DNA of 64,000 bases from Diorhabda sublineata (taxonomy: Eukaryota; Arthropoda; Insecta; Coleoptera; Chrysomelidae): contig NC_079481.1 of assembly GCF_026230105.1 (NCBI RefSeq), forward strand, positions 30,294,489-30,358,488, given 5' to 3'. The notes under the pieces are model-generated. The model was not told the origin of the DNA, did not search any database, and worked only from the letters and a program-made list of their open reading frames with translations. Both the position numbers and the translations under genes were made by a program. Of this stretch, positions 37,832 through 49,900 are shown in pieces (position 1 is the stretch's first letter; every line of letters starts with the position of its first letter).

Positions 37832-39010
37832 AATATTCGAAAAGTGGCAACGCGGTACAAGTAGACAATACATCTTCTTCTTTTATTGTTCTTATTCATT
37901 TAAGGTAAACAACCAATACGTATTAGTATCTCCAGATTAATTGTATTCTTCTTTTTTAACGTCAAACCGTTGTACGAATTTTACAGTCGCCCACACTACA
38001 ATCGTCCAGTTAGTTATAGTCAGAACATACTTTCAAGTTGGTTATAATATATTTTAAAACTTTCTAGTTCATTATTTGATTATGAAGTCGTGTAATTGCT
38101 TCGGGATTTTATGTTTTGATTTCAATATTATTATAATACCCACTACATGTTATAAACTTATAATTTATTATGAAAAAAAATTAGTAATTAAATTTTTATC
38201 TTGTATAAAGCTGGTGAATTTTATTTAAATATTCGAAAAGTGGCAACGCGGTACAAGTAGACAATACATCTTCTTCTTTTATTGTTCTTATTCATTTAAG
38301 GTAAACAACCAATACGTATTAGTATCTCCAGATTAATTGTATTCTTCTTTTTTAACGTCAAACCGTTGTACGAATTTTACAGTCGCCCACACTAATCGTC
38401 CAGTTAGTTATAGTCATAACATACTTTCAAGTTTGTTTATAATATATTTTAAAACTTTCTAGTTCATTATTTGATTATGAAGTCGTGTAATTGCTTCGGG
38501 ATTTTATGTTTTGATTTCAATATTATTATAATACCCACTACATGTTATAAACTTATAATTTATTATGAAAAAAAATTAGTAATTAAATTTTTATCTTATA
38601 TAAAGCTGGTGAATTTTATTTAAATATTCGAAAAGTGGCAACGCGGTACAAGTAGACAATACATCTTCTTCTTTTATTGTTCTTATTCATTTAAGGTAAA
38701 CAACCAATACGTATTAGTATCTCCAGATTAATTGTATTCTTCTTTTTTAACGTCAAACCGTTGTACGAATTTTACAGTCGCCCACACTACAATCGTCCAG
38801 TTAGTTATAGTCAGAACATACTTTCAAGTTGGTTATAATATATTTTAAAACTTTCTAGTTCATTATTTGATTATGAAGTCGTGTAATTGCTTCGGGATTT
38901 TATGTTTTGATTTCATTATTATTATAATACCCACTACATGTTATAAACTTATAATTTATTATGAAAAACAATTAGTAATTAAATTTTTTATCTTATATAA
39001 AACTTGTGAA
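37832..39010. repeat. Three tandem copies of a 395-bp promoter-like unit
   Basis: Units start ATATTCGAAAAGTGGCAACG at 37832, 38229 and 38624 (spacing 397 and 395). Each contains CATCTTCTTCTTTTATTG, TTTACAGTCGCCCACACTA, a GCTTCGGGATTTTATG segment, CCCACTACATGTTATAAACT and a TATA-like CTTRTATAAA near its right end. Copies one and two run straight into the next unit with no peptide frame. The third leads into the coding sequence at 39042. A fourth, diverged copy of the right half precedes the first peptide gene (36950-37264). Confidence 0.92.
38994..39001 (+). promoter_or_regulatory. TATA box of the second peptide gene
   Basis: TATATAAA 40 bp before the start codon at 39042, at the end of the third promoter-like unit. 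Equivalent TATA-like words end units one and two (near 38203 and 38597). Confidence 0.55.
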
Positions 39011-39041
39011 TATTTGTATAAACCAGTCAACGAAAGCAAAC

Positions 39042-39203
39042 ATGAAAGTTTTCAACTTAATAACTTTTGTTTTTTTATTACTTACCGTGAATTTCTTTGA
39101 CATTACTTCTCCTAACTCAGAAAAAATGCATAAGTACTTTGAATATCCTCCTTCAATTCGTCCACCCCTGCCCAATCCAAGTGGTAGAGTAGTGGATCAA
39201 TAA
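39042..39203 (+). CDS. Small secreted proline-rich peptide precursor
   Basis: Single-exon frame of 53 residues (stop TAA). MKVFNLITFVFLLLTVNFFD is a strong signal peptide. The mature part is about 30 residues with YPPSIRPPLPNPSGRVVDQ at its end. The PPLPNPSG motif parallels PYPDPSGG at the end of the peptide encoded at 37265, and both genes follow homologous promoter regions, so I infer a diverged gene pair. The GR after PNPS could be an amidation signal but is a single basic site. Proline-rich composition and small size fit an antimicrobial or signalling peptide; family not recognised. Confidence 0.68.
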   Translation: MKVFNLITFVFLLLTVNFFDITSPNSEKMHKYFEYPPSIRPPLPNPSGRVVDQ

Positions 39204-40104
39204 AACTTCAGTAAATCGATAAAAATGTGAACTAATCACTATTCTGCTGTAAAATTATTACCGAAGATAAATCTTGAAGATTTTTCTTTCATTGTATTCA
39301 CAAAATATTCCCCAACGGTAAATCAAAGTCTGTTCGCAATTTATGTTTCATTTTCTTCTCTACCAATCATATATTAATTTCATTTTAAAATTTGCTTGCA
39401 ATAATTTGAAAATTTCCCTTATTTCATTTTAATATTTGAAAGCTGGCAACGTGGTACATCTTAATGATATATCTTCTTCTTTTATTGTGGGCTCATTCAT
39501 TTAAGGTAAAGTTTTTCTCAAGACCGTTTTTACTTTTTATATATATTTCTCTTATTTTATTTTAATATTTAAAAGTTGGCAACGTGGTATATCTTGATGA
39601 TATATATTTTTCTTTTGTTGACTTATTCGTTCAAAATAAAGTTTTTCTCAAGATCGTTTTTAATTTATATATATTTCCCTTATTTCATTTTAATATTTGA
39701 AAGCTGGCAACGTGTTACGAATTAATAATATATCTTCTTCTTTTATTGTTGGCTTGTTACCTTAAGGCAATCAACCAATGTTTTACATGTATTACATCTA
39801 ATTATCAAAGAATTATATATGAGGAAAATTTCGCATTTTGAGATTAAATTAATATCCAAATTGTGTGGTTTATATCTGTTTTTACATAAAAAAAATTAAT
39901 TTTACCAATTTTATCGTAAGTAAACGAAAAAATTTAAAATGATACACGTTCTTGGAATTCGGTCGAAATGAAGTTTCTAAAGCGACGTTGTCGGATTGTA
40001 CAGGATAAATAAAAACACACAATGCCAGACACTTTTATTGCAATAAAATTACCATTTTTGATAAATAAATTTTAAAAATAAAACGCACTCGGGCCTAAAA
40101 TAAT
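39204..40104. other. Intergenic region with decayed promoter-like repeats
   Basis: The only structure is the repeat at 39408-39780; otherwise AT-rich with no gene. Confidence 0.5.
39408..39780. repeat. Three diverged tandem copies (about 130 bp) of the peptide-locus head segment
   Basis: ATTTTAATATTTRAAAGYTGGCAACGTG occurs (first 20 bases ATTTTAATATTTRAAAGYTG) with TGGCAACG at 39444, 39577 and 39705. Each is followed by ATATATCTTCTTCTTTTATTG-like sequence and a TTCATTTAAGGTAAA-like word, the same head as the 395-bp units. The rest of the unit is missing. Confidence 0.85.
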
Positions 40105-42001
40105 TCACTTATACAGGGAGAGACAAAATAATAGATCTAACGTATCGGTTCGTATAATTCCTTTTCCAATTTTTTCCTGTACCACAAATTGGCCGAAAGT
40201 TGCAGGATTCGCAGGATTAGCAGGGCTCTCAATACTAAAAACAACATTTTTTTTCATCACAAAATACATTTGTGACAATTTAATTTTACCTAACGCTACA
40301 GATGCAAAGAAAATTGCTATCCAAGGTAATGAAGTTGCATGTCTAACGTGTTTTAATAGTCCAGCCATTCTCATAAAACTCTTGTAATGATTGTAGTACA
40401 ATCCGTAGCCCGTCCCGATTACCCAGGGTAAAATTAACACGAAGTTTCTCTGAAAATAACTTTTTATCAACTTTTAACCCTTTCAAATCATTTTCTAAGC
40501 CTCTTGGGGACTAATAAACCCCAAAGGGTAAACCCTTGAATCGTTCTCCACCTGCTAATCGAGACGATTCGAGTCCTAACCACATTTAAAATAAAAATAA
40601 CAACACGCCACCTATCGGAATTGAAAAAAATTAAACAAGTTTTACGATTTGACGTTTGACTCCTGTAAATTCTATAAATTGTTCGTTATTATCAATTTTA
40701 TAAGATATAATTACAATTATTTACCGTTGTTAATCCTTTTTGTAACATCCAGGCTGTAAACATGATTAGTAGGACGTCCTGCAGATTAAAACCAATAGAT
40801 ATACCTGGGAACAATGGAAAATTAATATGTTCGAATATTAATCGATATACCAATGTATATTAACACCCCTCGTATTACGAGAAATGGACTCGTCCGAACT
40901 ATTTATCCTTCAAACATATATAGTCTGGTTAATTTTATTAAAAAAAACGTTACTACTTTGTTATTTGTTAAAATGACGTTGAATAACATTTTTAGTTTTA
41001 TTAAAAAATTGCTTGGAACTGTTATTATCGCGTCATATTGAATTCTTCTTTTTTATAGAATCAAATAAGAAATGATAACTATAATAAGATGTGTGACGAG
41101 TTTGAGGTCACCTTGAGAAGTTAAAAAAAAGAAGAAAACTATCATAGAACAAATACAACAGCGTATTGGTAATCGTACAATACGAGTTTTATAACATGAA
41201 GTTAGAAGTTATGAAACAAAATGTCGGATTTAATATGAGAATAATTTTTTTTATAGTATTTGTTAAATTTCTGTAAAAAAGGGGTTTTTTGATACGATGA
41301 GTTCGAAAAAAAAATCAGTTGTTCGAGAAAAAAGTATTATAAACGGATAATTGAGGAAAATTCATGAAAATTGGATTTGATCTGGAAACTAACATGATTT
41401 TTAAATTTTTTCGACCAAAATAAGTAGATAATATTCCATATTTTCGCTATAAAGATGTATTTTCAACTATTATGTCAAAAAAATCTACGAATTTAAAAAA
41501 AAATTGCATGCTTGTATAAAAAATTCCATATTTTCGAAACCTTTTTAGATATCGATTTATTTTTGACACGAATCAATTGAGGAAACGTGTGTCTTAGTAT
41601 TTTTATATCGTATTTGTGATAAATATACAGGGTTAAGTTTAGATTAATTTTTTTTAATACCTATATAAATCTTTAGTATATACAGTTGTGAAATGGCAAC
41701 GTTGTAATACGTTTACTTCTTACTTGTAATAAATATACATTGTTTTTTATTCAGTCTTGAATAAATATCAATTTATTTCGATTAGAAAGTGTTTTGAACA
41801 TAATAATAATGAAATCATAAACGAATTCAACTAACCTGTTAAATTTGAGCTAAAATCAATTTTGGCTGCCGAAAATATCGATGAAAATATCCACAAGGAA
41901 CTGACCATTAGTTTGGATTTCGGTTGTGTTGAAGATATTGACATAATTTCATCGGAAATTATGGTTGTTTTGGGTTTTAAAATAATTGTGCTTGAACTCA
42001 T
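40105..42001 (-). CDS. Small multi-transmembrane protein, family unassigned
   Basis: Three exons on the minus strand: 42001-41836, 40804-40725 and 40449-40105 (stop), 196 residues; phases 1 and 0 agree. The start is MSSSTIILKPK. Hydrophobic stretches are LMVSSLWIFSSIFSAA, DVLLIMFTAWMLQ, NFVLILPWVIGTGYGLYYN and SLPWIAIFFASVALG, so three or four membrane helices, with a polar C-terminus of about 50 residues. The layout, and a G.TTRNFVLILP versus GVLTGNPIFLLP match, link it to the gene at 44787. I think both belong to an insect-restricted family of small tetraspan-like proteins (DUF4728 is one possibility from memory). Function unknown. It is divergently arranged with the phosphatase gene at 42604, sharing about 600 bp of 5' flank. 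Confidence 0.72.
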
Positions 42002-42178
42002 ATTGAAATTTTGACATTTACGATTACAGTGACGGTTGTGCGTCCGTGCAATTTCCTACAGTTATAATTTTGACACACAAACTAACCTCTAAACATACAC
42101 TTATAACAAAAAGAAGGAAACTGAATTATAATCTAATATTGACAAACCTGAAATGTCAAACAATAACGTTGTCCCATC

Positions 42179-42366
42179 ATGATACGATATAAAAATAACG
42201 TTTCACCTGATACTGTGATGCGATGTAGATATAACGTTCCATGTGTCACTATAATGCGATATAAAAATAACGCGTTACCCCACACTGTTACGATAGGTAG
42301 GTATAAATATGTCAGTGTGATGCGATATGAAAATAACACGTTATCTCACACTGTGATACAATGTAA
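42179..42366. repeat. Minisatellite, about 36-bp unit, five imperfect copies, in a divergent promoter
   Basis: Repeated words ATGCGATATAAAAATAACG and CACACTGTG recur at roughly 36-39 bp. It lies between the divergent starts at 42001 (-) and 42604 (+). The open frames on both strands (e.g. 42179-42379) arise because the unit is near a multiple of three. Confidence 0.85.
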
Positions 42367-42603
42367 ACATTGCATTTGATCGTTTTTTATTGAAATAGTA
42401 CATCTAGTCAATTGTTTGATTCAAAAATCAACTTATTCTCAAACATACCTCGTACACGTTAATTTTTATGTTCTAATCATATAGCAATTATTTTTTTATT
42501 TGCTAATTTAGCTAATTATAGATAACATATCTGTGTGCTAATATTTATTCACCAGAATATAATTTTTATATTTTGAGTAAACGTCTAGACACTTTTTATA
42601 ACT

Positions 42604-44226
42604 ATGGGTAAATTAAAAAACCTCGCATATGTTTCAAAACAAGACCAAATAGAATTTTTAAATTCCTTCGACAACGTTTTTTTCGATTTAGATGGTAAGT
42701 ATTTGGTACCGAGAAAACAATTTTTACTATTCTACTTTTAAAAGTTGATCTACTCGAATTTTTTCATAGGTGTGGTGTGGCTCAGCTATGAACCAATAAC
42801 AGGAGCATCGGATTGTATTAATAATTTGAAAAAATTGAAAAAACGAGTCAATTATTTGTCAAATAACGCTTATAAATCACCACAGGATATAGCTACCATT
42901 CTGAATAAACTTAACCATAACGTAACTTCAGATGACATCATCAACCCTATCATAACCATAATTTCGTTCTTCAAAAATATTAATTTCAATGATGAAATAT
43001 ATTTAATAGGCTCTCCGGCATTGAGGCAAGCGATGGTTCATGCTGGGCTCAATGTAGTACCCGAAGTTGTAAGTAACATAGTTATTTCATAATAAAAAAA
43101 CTTATCAAAATCATATTTGTTCATATACAGACACTAATCAACGTATTTAGTTGAATCTAGTCTAGTCTATTTCAGTCTATAGAAGTCGATAACGAATTGG
43201 AGAGTTTTCTACAACATTACGACGAAAATATCAAAATAAAAGCAGTTGTCGTCGAAATTGATCTAACTATGACTTACATCAAGTTACAAAAATGTGTCTG
43301 GTATTTGAAACAACCCGATTGTCGACTGGTGGTAGGAATGTCTGATAAATTTGCACCGGTAGCAGACAAAGGACCAATTATAGGCATGCATTATTTCGTT
43401 GAATGTTTGAAAGCTGCATCTGGTAAAGAACCTATTTACGTAGCTAAACCATCGCAATATTTGGTCGATTTTATCAAATTAAAATTCAATATTACTAATC
43501 CGGATAGAACTTTGATAATAGGGGATTCGTAAGTATTATTCGAGGCACTCAAATCATTATTAAACTTAGAAAAACTTACCTGAAATAAATTTTTTGTTCC
43601 TGATATTCCTTTTTGGTTAAACAAATTCACTTTAAGACACCATAATTAATAATTAACATAAGCACTACAATGTCAACTTGAAGGTAAATATTTTTCCCAC
43701 AAATACATTTTCTTTGGGCTTGATCTTAACTCTTTCTATATTTGACACTTGAAATATATTATTCATTGTACTTTGAGGCACATTTAATTTATTTAATTAA
43801 CGTATTAAAACTAAATGTTTAAAAAAACTCATTTATATGTTGTTATGAATTATGTCGTCTTTATACTGAATAAGGACGCCCCTTATATAACAAAAAATGG
43901 ACTCGTCCGGACAAATTTTGCTTTTGCGCGCCAAGCTTCTTCATAAAAAATTATTAAAATAACTTTTATTGTATCCAATACATTTTGTTCGAAGAATTAT
44001 AAAAACGGTTTGTTATTCATGAAAATTTCTTCTTTTATATAGAATCGAACAAGACATGGGAACTGCAATACGAGGGGGATTTCAAAAATTATTGGTATTA
44101 AGTGGTACAGCTACTAAGGAAGATATTAATAACTGGAAATATCCGGAAGAAAATAAACCTGAATATTATATTGAAGATTTAAACGTCTTAAATACAATAA
44201 TTAAGTCAGTTTTTCCAAAAATTTAA
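42604..44226 (+). CDS. HAD-family phosphatase, PGP/PDXP (4-nitrophenylphosphatase) type
   Basis: Four exons: 42604-42694, 42770-43068, 43176-43528 and 44043-44226 (TAA), 308 residues; phases 1, 0 and 2 agree. HAD motif I is FFDLDGVVW (nucleophile D28, acid/base D30) with the intron falling inside it, motif II is LSNN (S61), motif III is AKPSQYL with the conserved Lys, and motif IV is IGDS-I-EQD (D247, D252). C2-type cap sequence lies between. Family members dephosphorylate glycerol-3-phosphate, phosphoglycolate or pyridoxal phosphate in the cytosol; insects carry many paralogues, so substrate cannot be told. Motif IV lacks the common GDRLDTD form, but its two metal-binding aspartates keep the usual spacing. 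The last intron (43529-44042) splits motif IV and carries a dispersed ATGGACTCGTCCG word also found at 40876. Confidence 0.9.
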
Positions 44227-44786
44227 TTTCCTTTAGCTCAAATTTGTTAAAATAAATTAAATATAAATAAAAGTTTTTACTATTCCTTTTATTTAAATCC
44301 AGAGAAACTTTTGCTAATTTACAGGCTTATATAAAAAAAAGAAGCATTCAATATAACTCGGCTTCCACGAAAAAAAAAAGAAGAGATTATCTAACCTAAC
44401 CTAAGCAACGAATTTGTCTCTTAAATGCTTTCTATAGACGTTATACAGGGTTAAACGATAACGTATAATATTATGTGACTACAAATTGTAAAATTTACAC
44501 TTCAAACTTATATATCAAAAATTATTTTTCGGCCATTTTGTCACCAAACTTTTAGTTCCAACAAAAATAAATCAAAAGCGTTTCAGTGTGACCCGCGAAC
44601 ATCACTAATCTGTTGTAAGCAATTCAGAACATCATAAATGAACGTCGAGTGGTTCGGAACCACACCAACGAACAAAGCTAACGCTTGTCAGTGTCAAAAG
44701 CTCTAGTTAAGAATGCATAATCGTAAAAGAACTTTATAGTTAAAATTAAAGCAGACATGTGAAATATCTCGTCATCGAAATTCATT

Positions 44787-45586
44787 ATGAAGCTGCCATT
44801 TCACACGTTCATCGGTCCGGTATTGAAAAAAAATCATAAATCTATAAAAAGTCTTTGCGCACATCCGACATTATCATTTTCTCCTATATACGTGTTTATC
44901 TTGGGAATTCTCGGGATGGTAAAGTATTAAAACTGTTGAAAATCACGTGAAATTTATTTAATTCATTTTTAGGTATTAAGTATATTCGATATAATTAGAA
45001 TAATTAAATGCGGCTCGGTATTACCTGGTTATCTTTGGAGGGAACGTTTGAAAAAAGGCGCTATTGTTGTACCGGAAGTAGAACGAGATCTTAAACTCAT
45101 ATGTCTAGTACTCTCGACAGAATATTACAGTTTTCTTTTAATAGGAGTTCTTACTGTAAGTATTACTCTATTATCGTTAATACATTCATTTATTACGTGT
45201 CTTTTTTCTTTATTCATTTATTTTTTCTTTATACTTTTTATATTAAAAGGATTTTCCTATACAATTGTACGCCCATGGAATTCACTCAACAACGTACGTA
45301 AAAGTCTAGACGGGAATAAATATAATAGTTCGTTCTACTATTTATCCAACCTTACTTTTTTGTATTCACTCAATATTTATTTCAGGGAAATCCTATATTT
45401 TTGTTACCCTTTATGATACTGTACGCCGTAATTATTATGATGGAATCCTTTATATTTTTAATGAAAGCATTCGCAGAAGGTATTGATATGAAAAAATCCA
45501 GTCTAGTCATGTCTATGTTTATGATGTACAATTGGATGTCTGTGTTTTGTACGTTTTGTCGACAGATGACGGGCTGTGATATTTAA
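44787..45586 (+). CDS. Small tetraspan-like membrane protein, family unassigned
   Basis: Three exons: 44787-44918, 44973-45155 and 45386-45586 (TAA), 171 residues; both introns are phase 0 (donors GTAAAG and GTAAGT; acceptors TTTTTAG and TTTCAG). Hydrophobic segments: PIYVFILGILGMVLSIFDII, YSFLLIGVLT plus NPIFLLPFMILYAVIIMM, and SLVMSMFMMYNWMSVFCTF. The loop after the first helix is basic (YLWRERLKK). No signal peptide cleavage is evident. It resembles the protein at 40105-42001 in size and layout and is probably a distant relative. It lies tandem to the phosphatase with about 560 bp between. Confidence 0.75.
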
Positions 45587-46937
45587 AAATAAAAATAAAG
45601 TTCGACTTTGAGTAGTTTTATTTGTTTGAAATAATCATTTTTAAATATTTATTATTAGTACTGTTATCGTATTGCAAATATCAAACATACTTTGCGTTCT
45701 ATGCGAATGACATTGTAGCATAAAAAAAGAGATTACCAGACCTACTAGTAATGCAACACACAATACAAGCACCTATGGCATAATATACTTTACAGGATTA
45801 TATATACAGTTGATTGTGAAGATCAATTTAAGGAAAAAATAAATCTTCCTAATTCTATTTTATGAATAATTGTGTGCATTAACAATAAATCAGTTTTCTT
45901 TTTTATGAATTCATATGAGTCATTTAGTTATTTCAATGACACATGACGTAATAATAATATTTCAGTTCTACGTTTTATTTAACAAAAATCTTTTTCTTAA
46001 ACATAATTGTTTATTGAACTTTTTATCAAGAATTATAAAAAGGTAAATAATGACATTTATATACAAGTTGAGACGGACTACACACGGAAACGGAAATATT
46101 TATTATATGGATTCCGGAAACGTCACGTCATTTGACGTAAAATAGATTGATTCGTCGATTTCAAATTAAAAACATTTTACTACATTGTAATGATGAAAAT
46201 CTGTATATATTAGTGTGTTATTCCCGCTTAAAAATGTTACAAGCAAAATTATTAGGTTGCAGGTGTTCGTTGATGAGTTGATACATCGCGTCAGCTGAGA
46301 TGAGACGAACACGTGTGTTTATTGGATGATTACTCAGAATTCAGTGGCGTGCGTTTTTAATTTCTATAGAAAATCGGTTTATGCAAATACAATGTTGTTT
46401 TTTTATAGATTAAGAAGATTTAATCTTAATATATAAATAAATTGTATATACTTAGTAAATTAAAAAATCTATTTATTTATGTATAAACTAAAATAGTACG
46501 TTTTTATGAATAAATAATGATATTATCTTATATTTAATTAGGTACAGCAATGAAAAAAATTAAAAACAAAGTTAAAAGCATTATTTAAAGTGACTTTCAA
46601 GTAATCACAATATATTGGGTTATATGGAAGTAGACAGCATGTTCAAAAACATCGAAAACTCTGTGACAGCATGTCATCATCAACAAATAACTGATTAAAT
46701 AGATTTCAAGAAGTAGTTATGATACATGTTGAAGACAATTTCGAATAAGGAATATCAAGTTTTTTGTTAATAGTTTATTTTTGTCACATGTTTTAACGTA
46801 TTACTAAATTTATTTTTTTAAATAAACATAATACTATGTTACGCCTATGGAGATTGTACAGACACTTTATTTACAACGTTGCCAACTGGTCGACAATTAT
46901 AAATGATTTAAGAAACATTTTGACTCTTCTATACGTT
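45587..46937. other. Intergenic, AT-rich, nothing recognised
   Basis: It separates the 3' ends of convergent genes. It holds an ACGCCTATGG word (46841) and a reverse-orientation TGGCAACGTTGTAA word (46877-46884), both of which recur elsewhere in the window. No gene is seen. Confidence 0.5.
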
Positions 46938-49900
46938 CTATTTATTTTTTTTGAGGATTTTCTTGATTATACTTTTTCTTATACCGACAATCTTGTTGTG
47001 AAGCTTTATTTTTTTGATAAACACTTCGACTACAAGCATCAATACGCCGAAAATATACCCAAAAACAAGTACGACGAAAGCTCCTTGTAAATGTTGTATA
47101 GATAAAGGTTCACAAGGAACCGTATCTATACGTGAATCGCGAGATTCTTCTTCTAGTATTTTTCTTTCGTATTTCCTCCACGAAAAATCGACTAATCCAC
47201 TGACGAGCATTTTTTTTAAAACTTCATTGATGGAATTGAGCATGAAATGTCCTTTTCTAGCTACTATACTCAAAGGGTACGAACTGAAATGAAATTTGGC
47301 AACGTATACTTTCGGTTGGTCGTCACCTTCATTTGTAACGTCACTGTTTATAGCTATTAAATATCTAACATAATGTGCACTCGACAAAGTCCATAGAATT
47401 TTTTTTTCTGCTACTTCTTTTATCCAATATTTCGTAGTATCATTCACGCCAGACATCGTTTGATAATTAGTTTCGATTATTTCTTTATCGAATAGTTGTT
47501 TGTAAATCGATTCACCGCCGAATTTGTACCGTAAAGTTTCGGATAATTGTAGTATTTCTTTGTTTTTGGATATTTGATGTTCTTTCATGGGATTTTTCAG
47601 ATCTTTTATCAAAGTACAAGTATAGGCTGAAGTTAACATTATACTTAAAACACTAAGTGCTGCGAATAGTATTCTATTTATATCGTTTTTTGGGAATACA
47701 TGTACCGGTTGCGTTATACTTATTTGAAACGACGTTAAAAATGGATTTTTATAATTTTCGTGTTTTTTATTTAAACAGAAACCGCAACCGAAAACTACGA
47801 TTGTTGCTATGCATATCCCCCACATCTGCGTCGTAAATATAACTGTCAGTATCCGCCATCTTGGTATATCTCGTGCTATGGGTACGACGAATACTATCGG
47901 TTCTAAATGGTAACTATAAGAAAATTCCAATTCGTTATCTAGTATATTTCCAATACCGATGTTTCCTATTCCGAGGTATTTCTTTTCAAGGACGTAATTT
48001 ATTAAACCTTCTCGTGTGTTATTCGTTGATTCCCGCCAGTTTTCGTCTTCGTGTACGTTTATACGGAAACGGACGTTCAAATTTTCACCAATTATTTTAA
48101 GTAAATCGATTTCGAAGCCGCGTTTATCGTTTATAACGAACGGAGGATACGGTTTCGTCACAATATTCAAACTGCAATTAGAAAAATCCGTGATGTGTAT
48201 TTTTTCGAAATAAGTCTTGGAATTGTTCAACATTTTTCCTAAAACATAACAGTTAAACATTAAAGATTTTGTAACTGAAAACTTGGCAACGGTGTACACT
48301 ACGCGCTATCTATCACACAATGTCTGCGCCGTATGTTTTTACGCAGTTTTTGTATAACAGACTCTAACCGGTTTAAACTGCTTATTACATTTATTTATTT
48401 ATTAAATTATTATCCTTATTGTGTATGGTTGATATGATTAACAAATAAAAATAGTTTCTCTTTTCAACAACCACTTATTATATGAATTATTGAATTTGAA
48501 ATCTAAACATCGAGCTAAGTTAACTGTGAGATTTATTTTCATCAATTATCAACTAGATTATGTGGTATAATAATACAATTATCCAATTAATAACTTTATT
48601 AATGAGTTTAAAAATATGTTTTTGTAAGTTTTTAACTCGAAATTTGTACCGAAAATCCGTTATATTCCAGGTTAGGTGTCGCTCACAGCTGATAGGTAAC
48701 CTAGTTTTTGATAAGTTTTTATATTTTGTTAACGAGTCGATTCAGTCACCAGTTTAATCGATTATGATTATATCGATTCAATAATTTTTGAAATGCGTCA
48801 TTAGTCCGGTCAATTTAGACTTCCGAAGTAAAAAAAATCGTAACCAGTTGAAAATTGGCAGGATTATTTAAAACAGTATTATAAATGAAATTTGAAAATT
48901 TCTCATCGATACGACGCTCGGAAAAAAAATTATTACCGGTTAAAGATTATAAAAACTAGTTTTTTTCGATTTTAACCAAAACGGTGAGTTTTATGATAAA
49001 ATTAGCTCAGATAAAAATTGTAGAGCAAATAATTATCTATAAAAAATGTCGTAATACTTTTTTTCCTATAATCGACGGTTTTTGAAATAAAGCAAAAAGT
49101 AATTTTATAATATCGTGGACTCGTTTTTTGGTTTAAAAAATAAAAAAATTGTTAACGAGTCGATTCAGTCACCAGTTTAATCGATTATGATTATATCGAT
49201 TCAATAATTTTTGAAATGCGTCATTAGTCCGGTCAATTTAGACTTCCGAAGTAAAAAAAATCGTACCTAGTTGAAAATTGGCAGGATTATTTAAAACAGT
49301 ATTATAAATGAAATTTGAAAATTTCTCATGGATACGACGCTCGGAAAAAAAATTATTACCGGTTAAAGATTATAAAAACTAGTTTTTTTCGATTTTAACC
49401 AAAACGGTGAGTTTTATGATAAAATTAGCTCAGATAAAAATTGTAGAGCAAATAATTATCTATAAAAAATGTCGTAATACTTTTTTTCCTAAAATTGACG
49501 GTTTTTGAAATAAAGCGAAAAGTAATTTTATAATATCGTGGACTCGTTTTTTGGTTTAAAAAATAAAAAAAAATTGTTAACGAGTCGATTCAGTCACCAG
49601 TTTAATCGATTATGATTATATCGATTCAATAATTTTTGAAATGCGTCATTAGTCCGGTCAATTTAGACTTCCAAAGTAAAAAAAATCGTAACCAGTTGAA
49701 AATTGGCAGGATTATTTAAAACAGTATTATAAATGAAATTTGAAAATTTCTCATGGATACGACGCTCGGAAAAAAAATTATTACCGGTTAAAGATTATAA
49801 AAACTAGTTTTTTTCGATTTTAACCAAAACGGTGAGTGTTATGATAAAATTAGCTCAGATAAAAATTGTAGAGCAAATAATTATCTATAAAAAATGTCGT

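Noticed and set aside
42179..42379. Repetitive frame RYKNN..TV on the plus strand
   Set aside because: Product of the 36-bp minisatellite; no start context or splice signals.
43436..43630. Minus-strand frame overlapping the HAD phosphatase exon
   Set aside because: Shadow of exon 3; no independent evidence.
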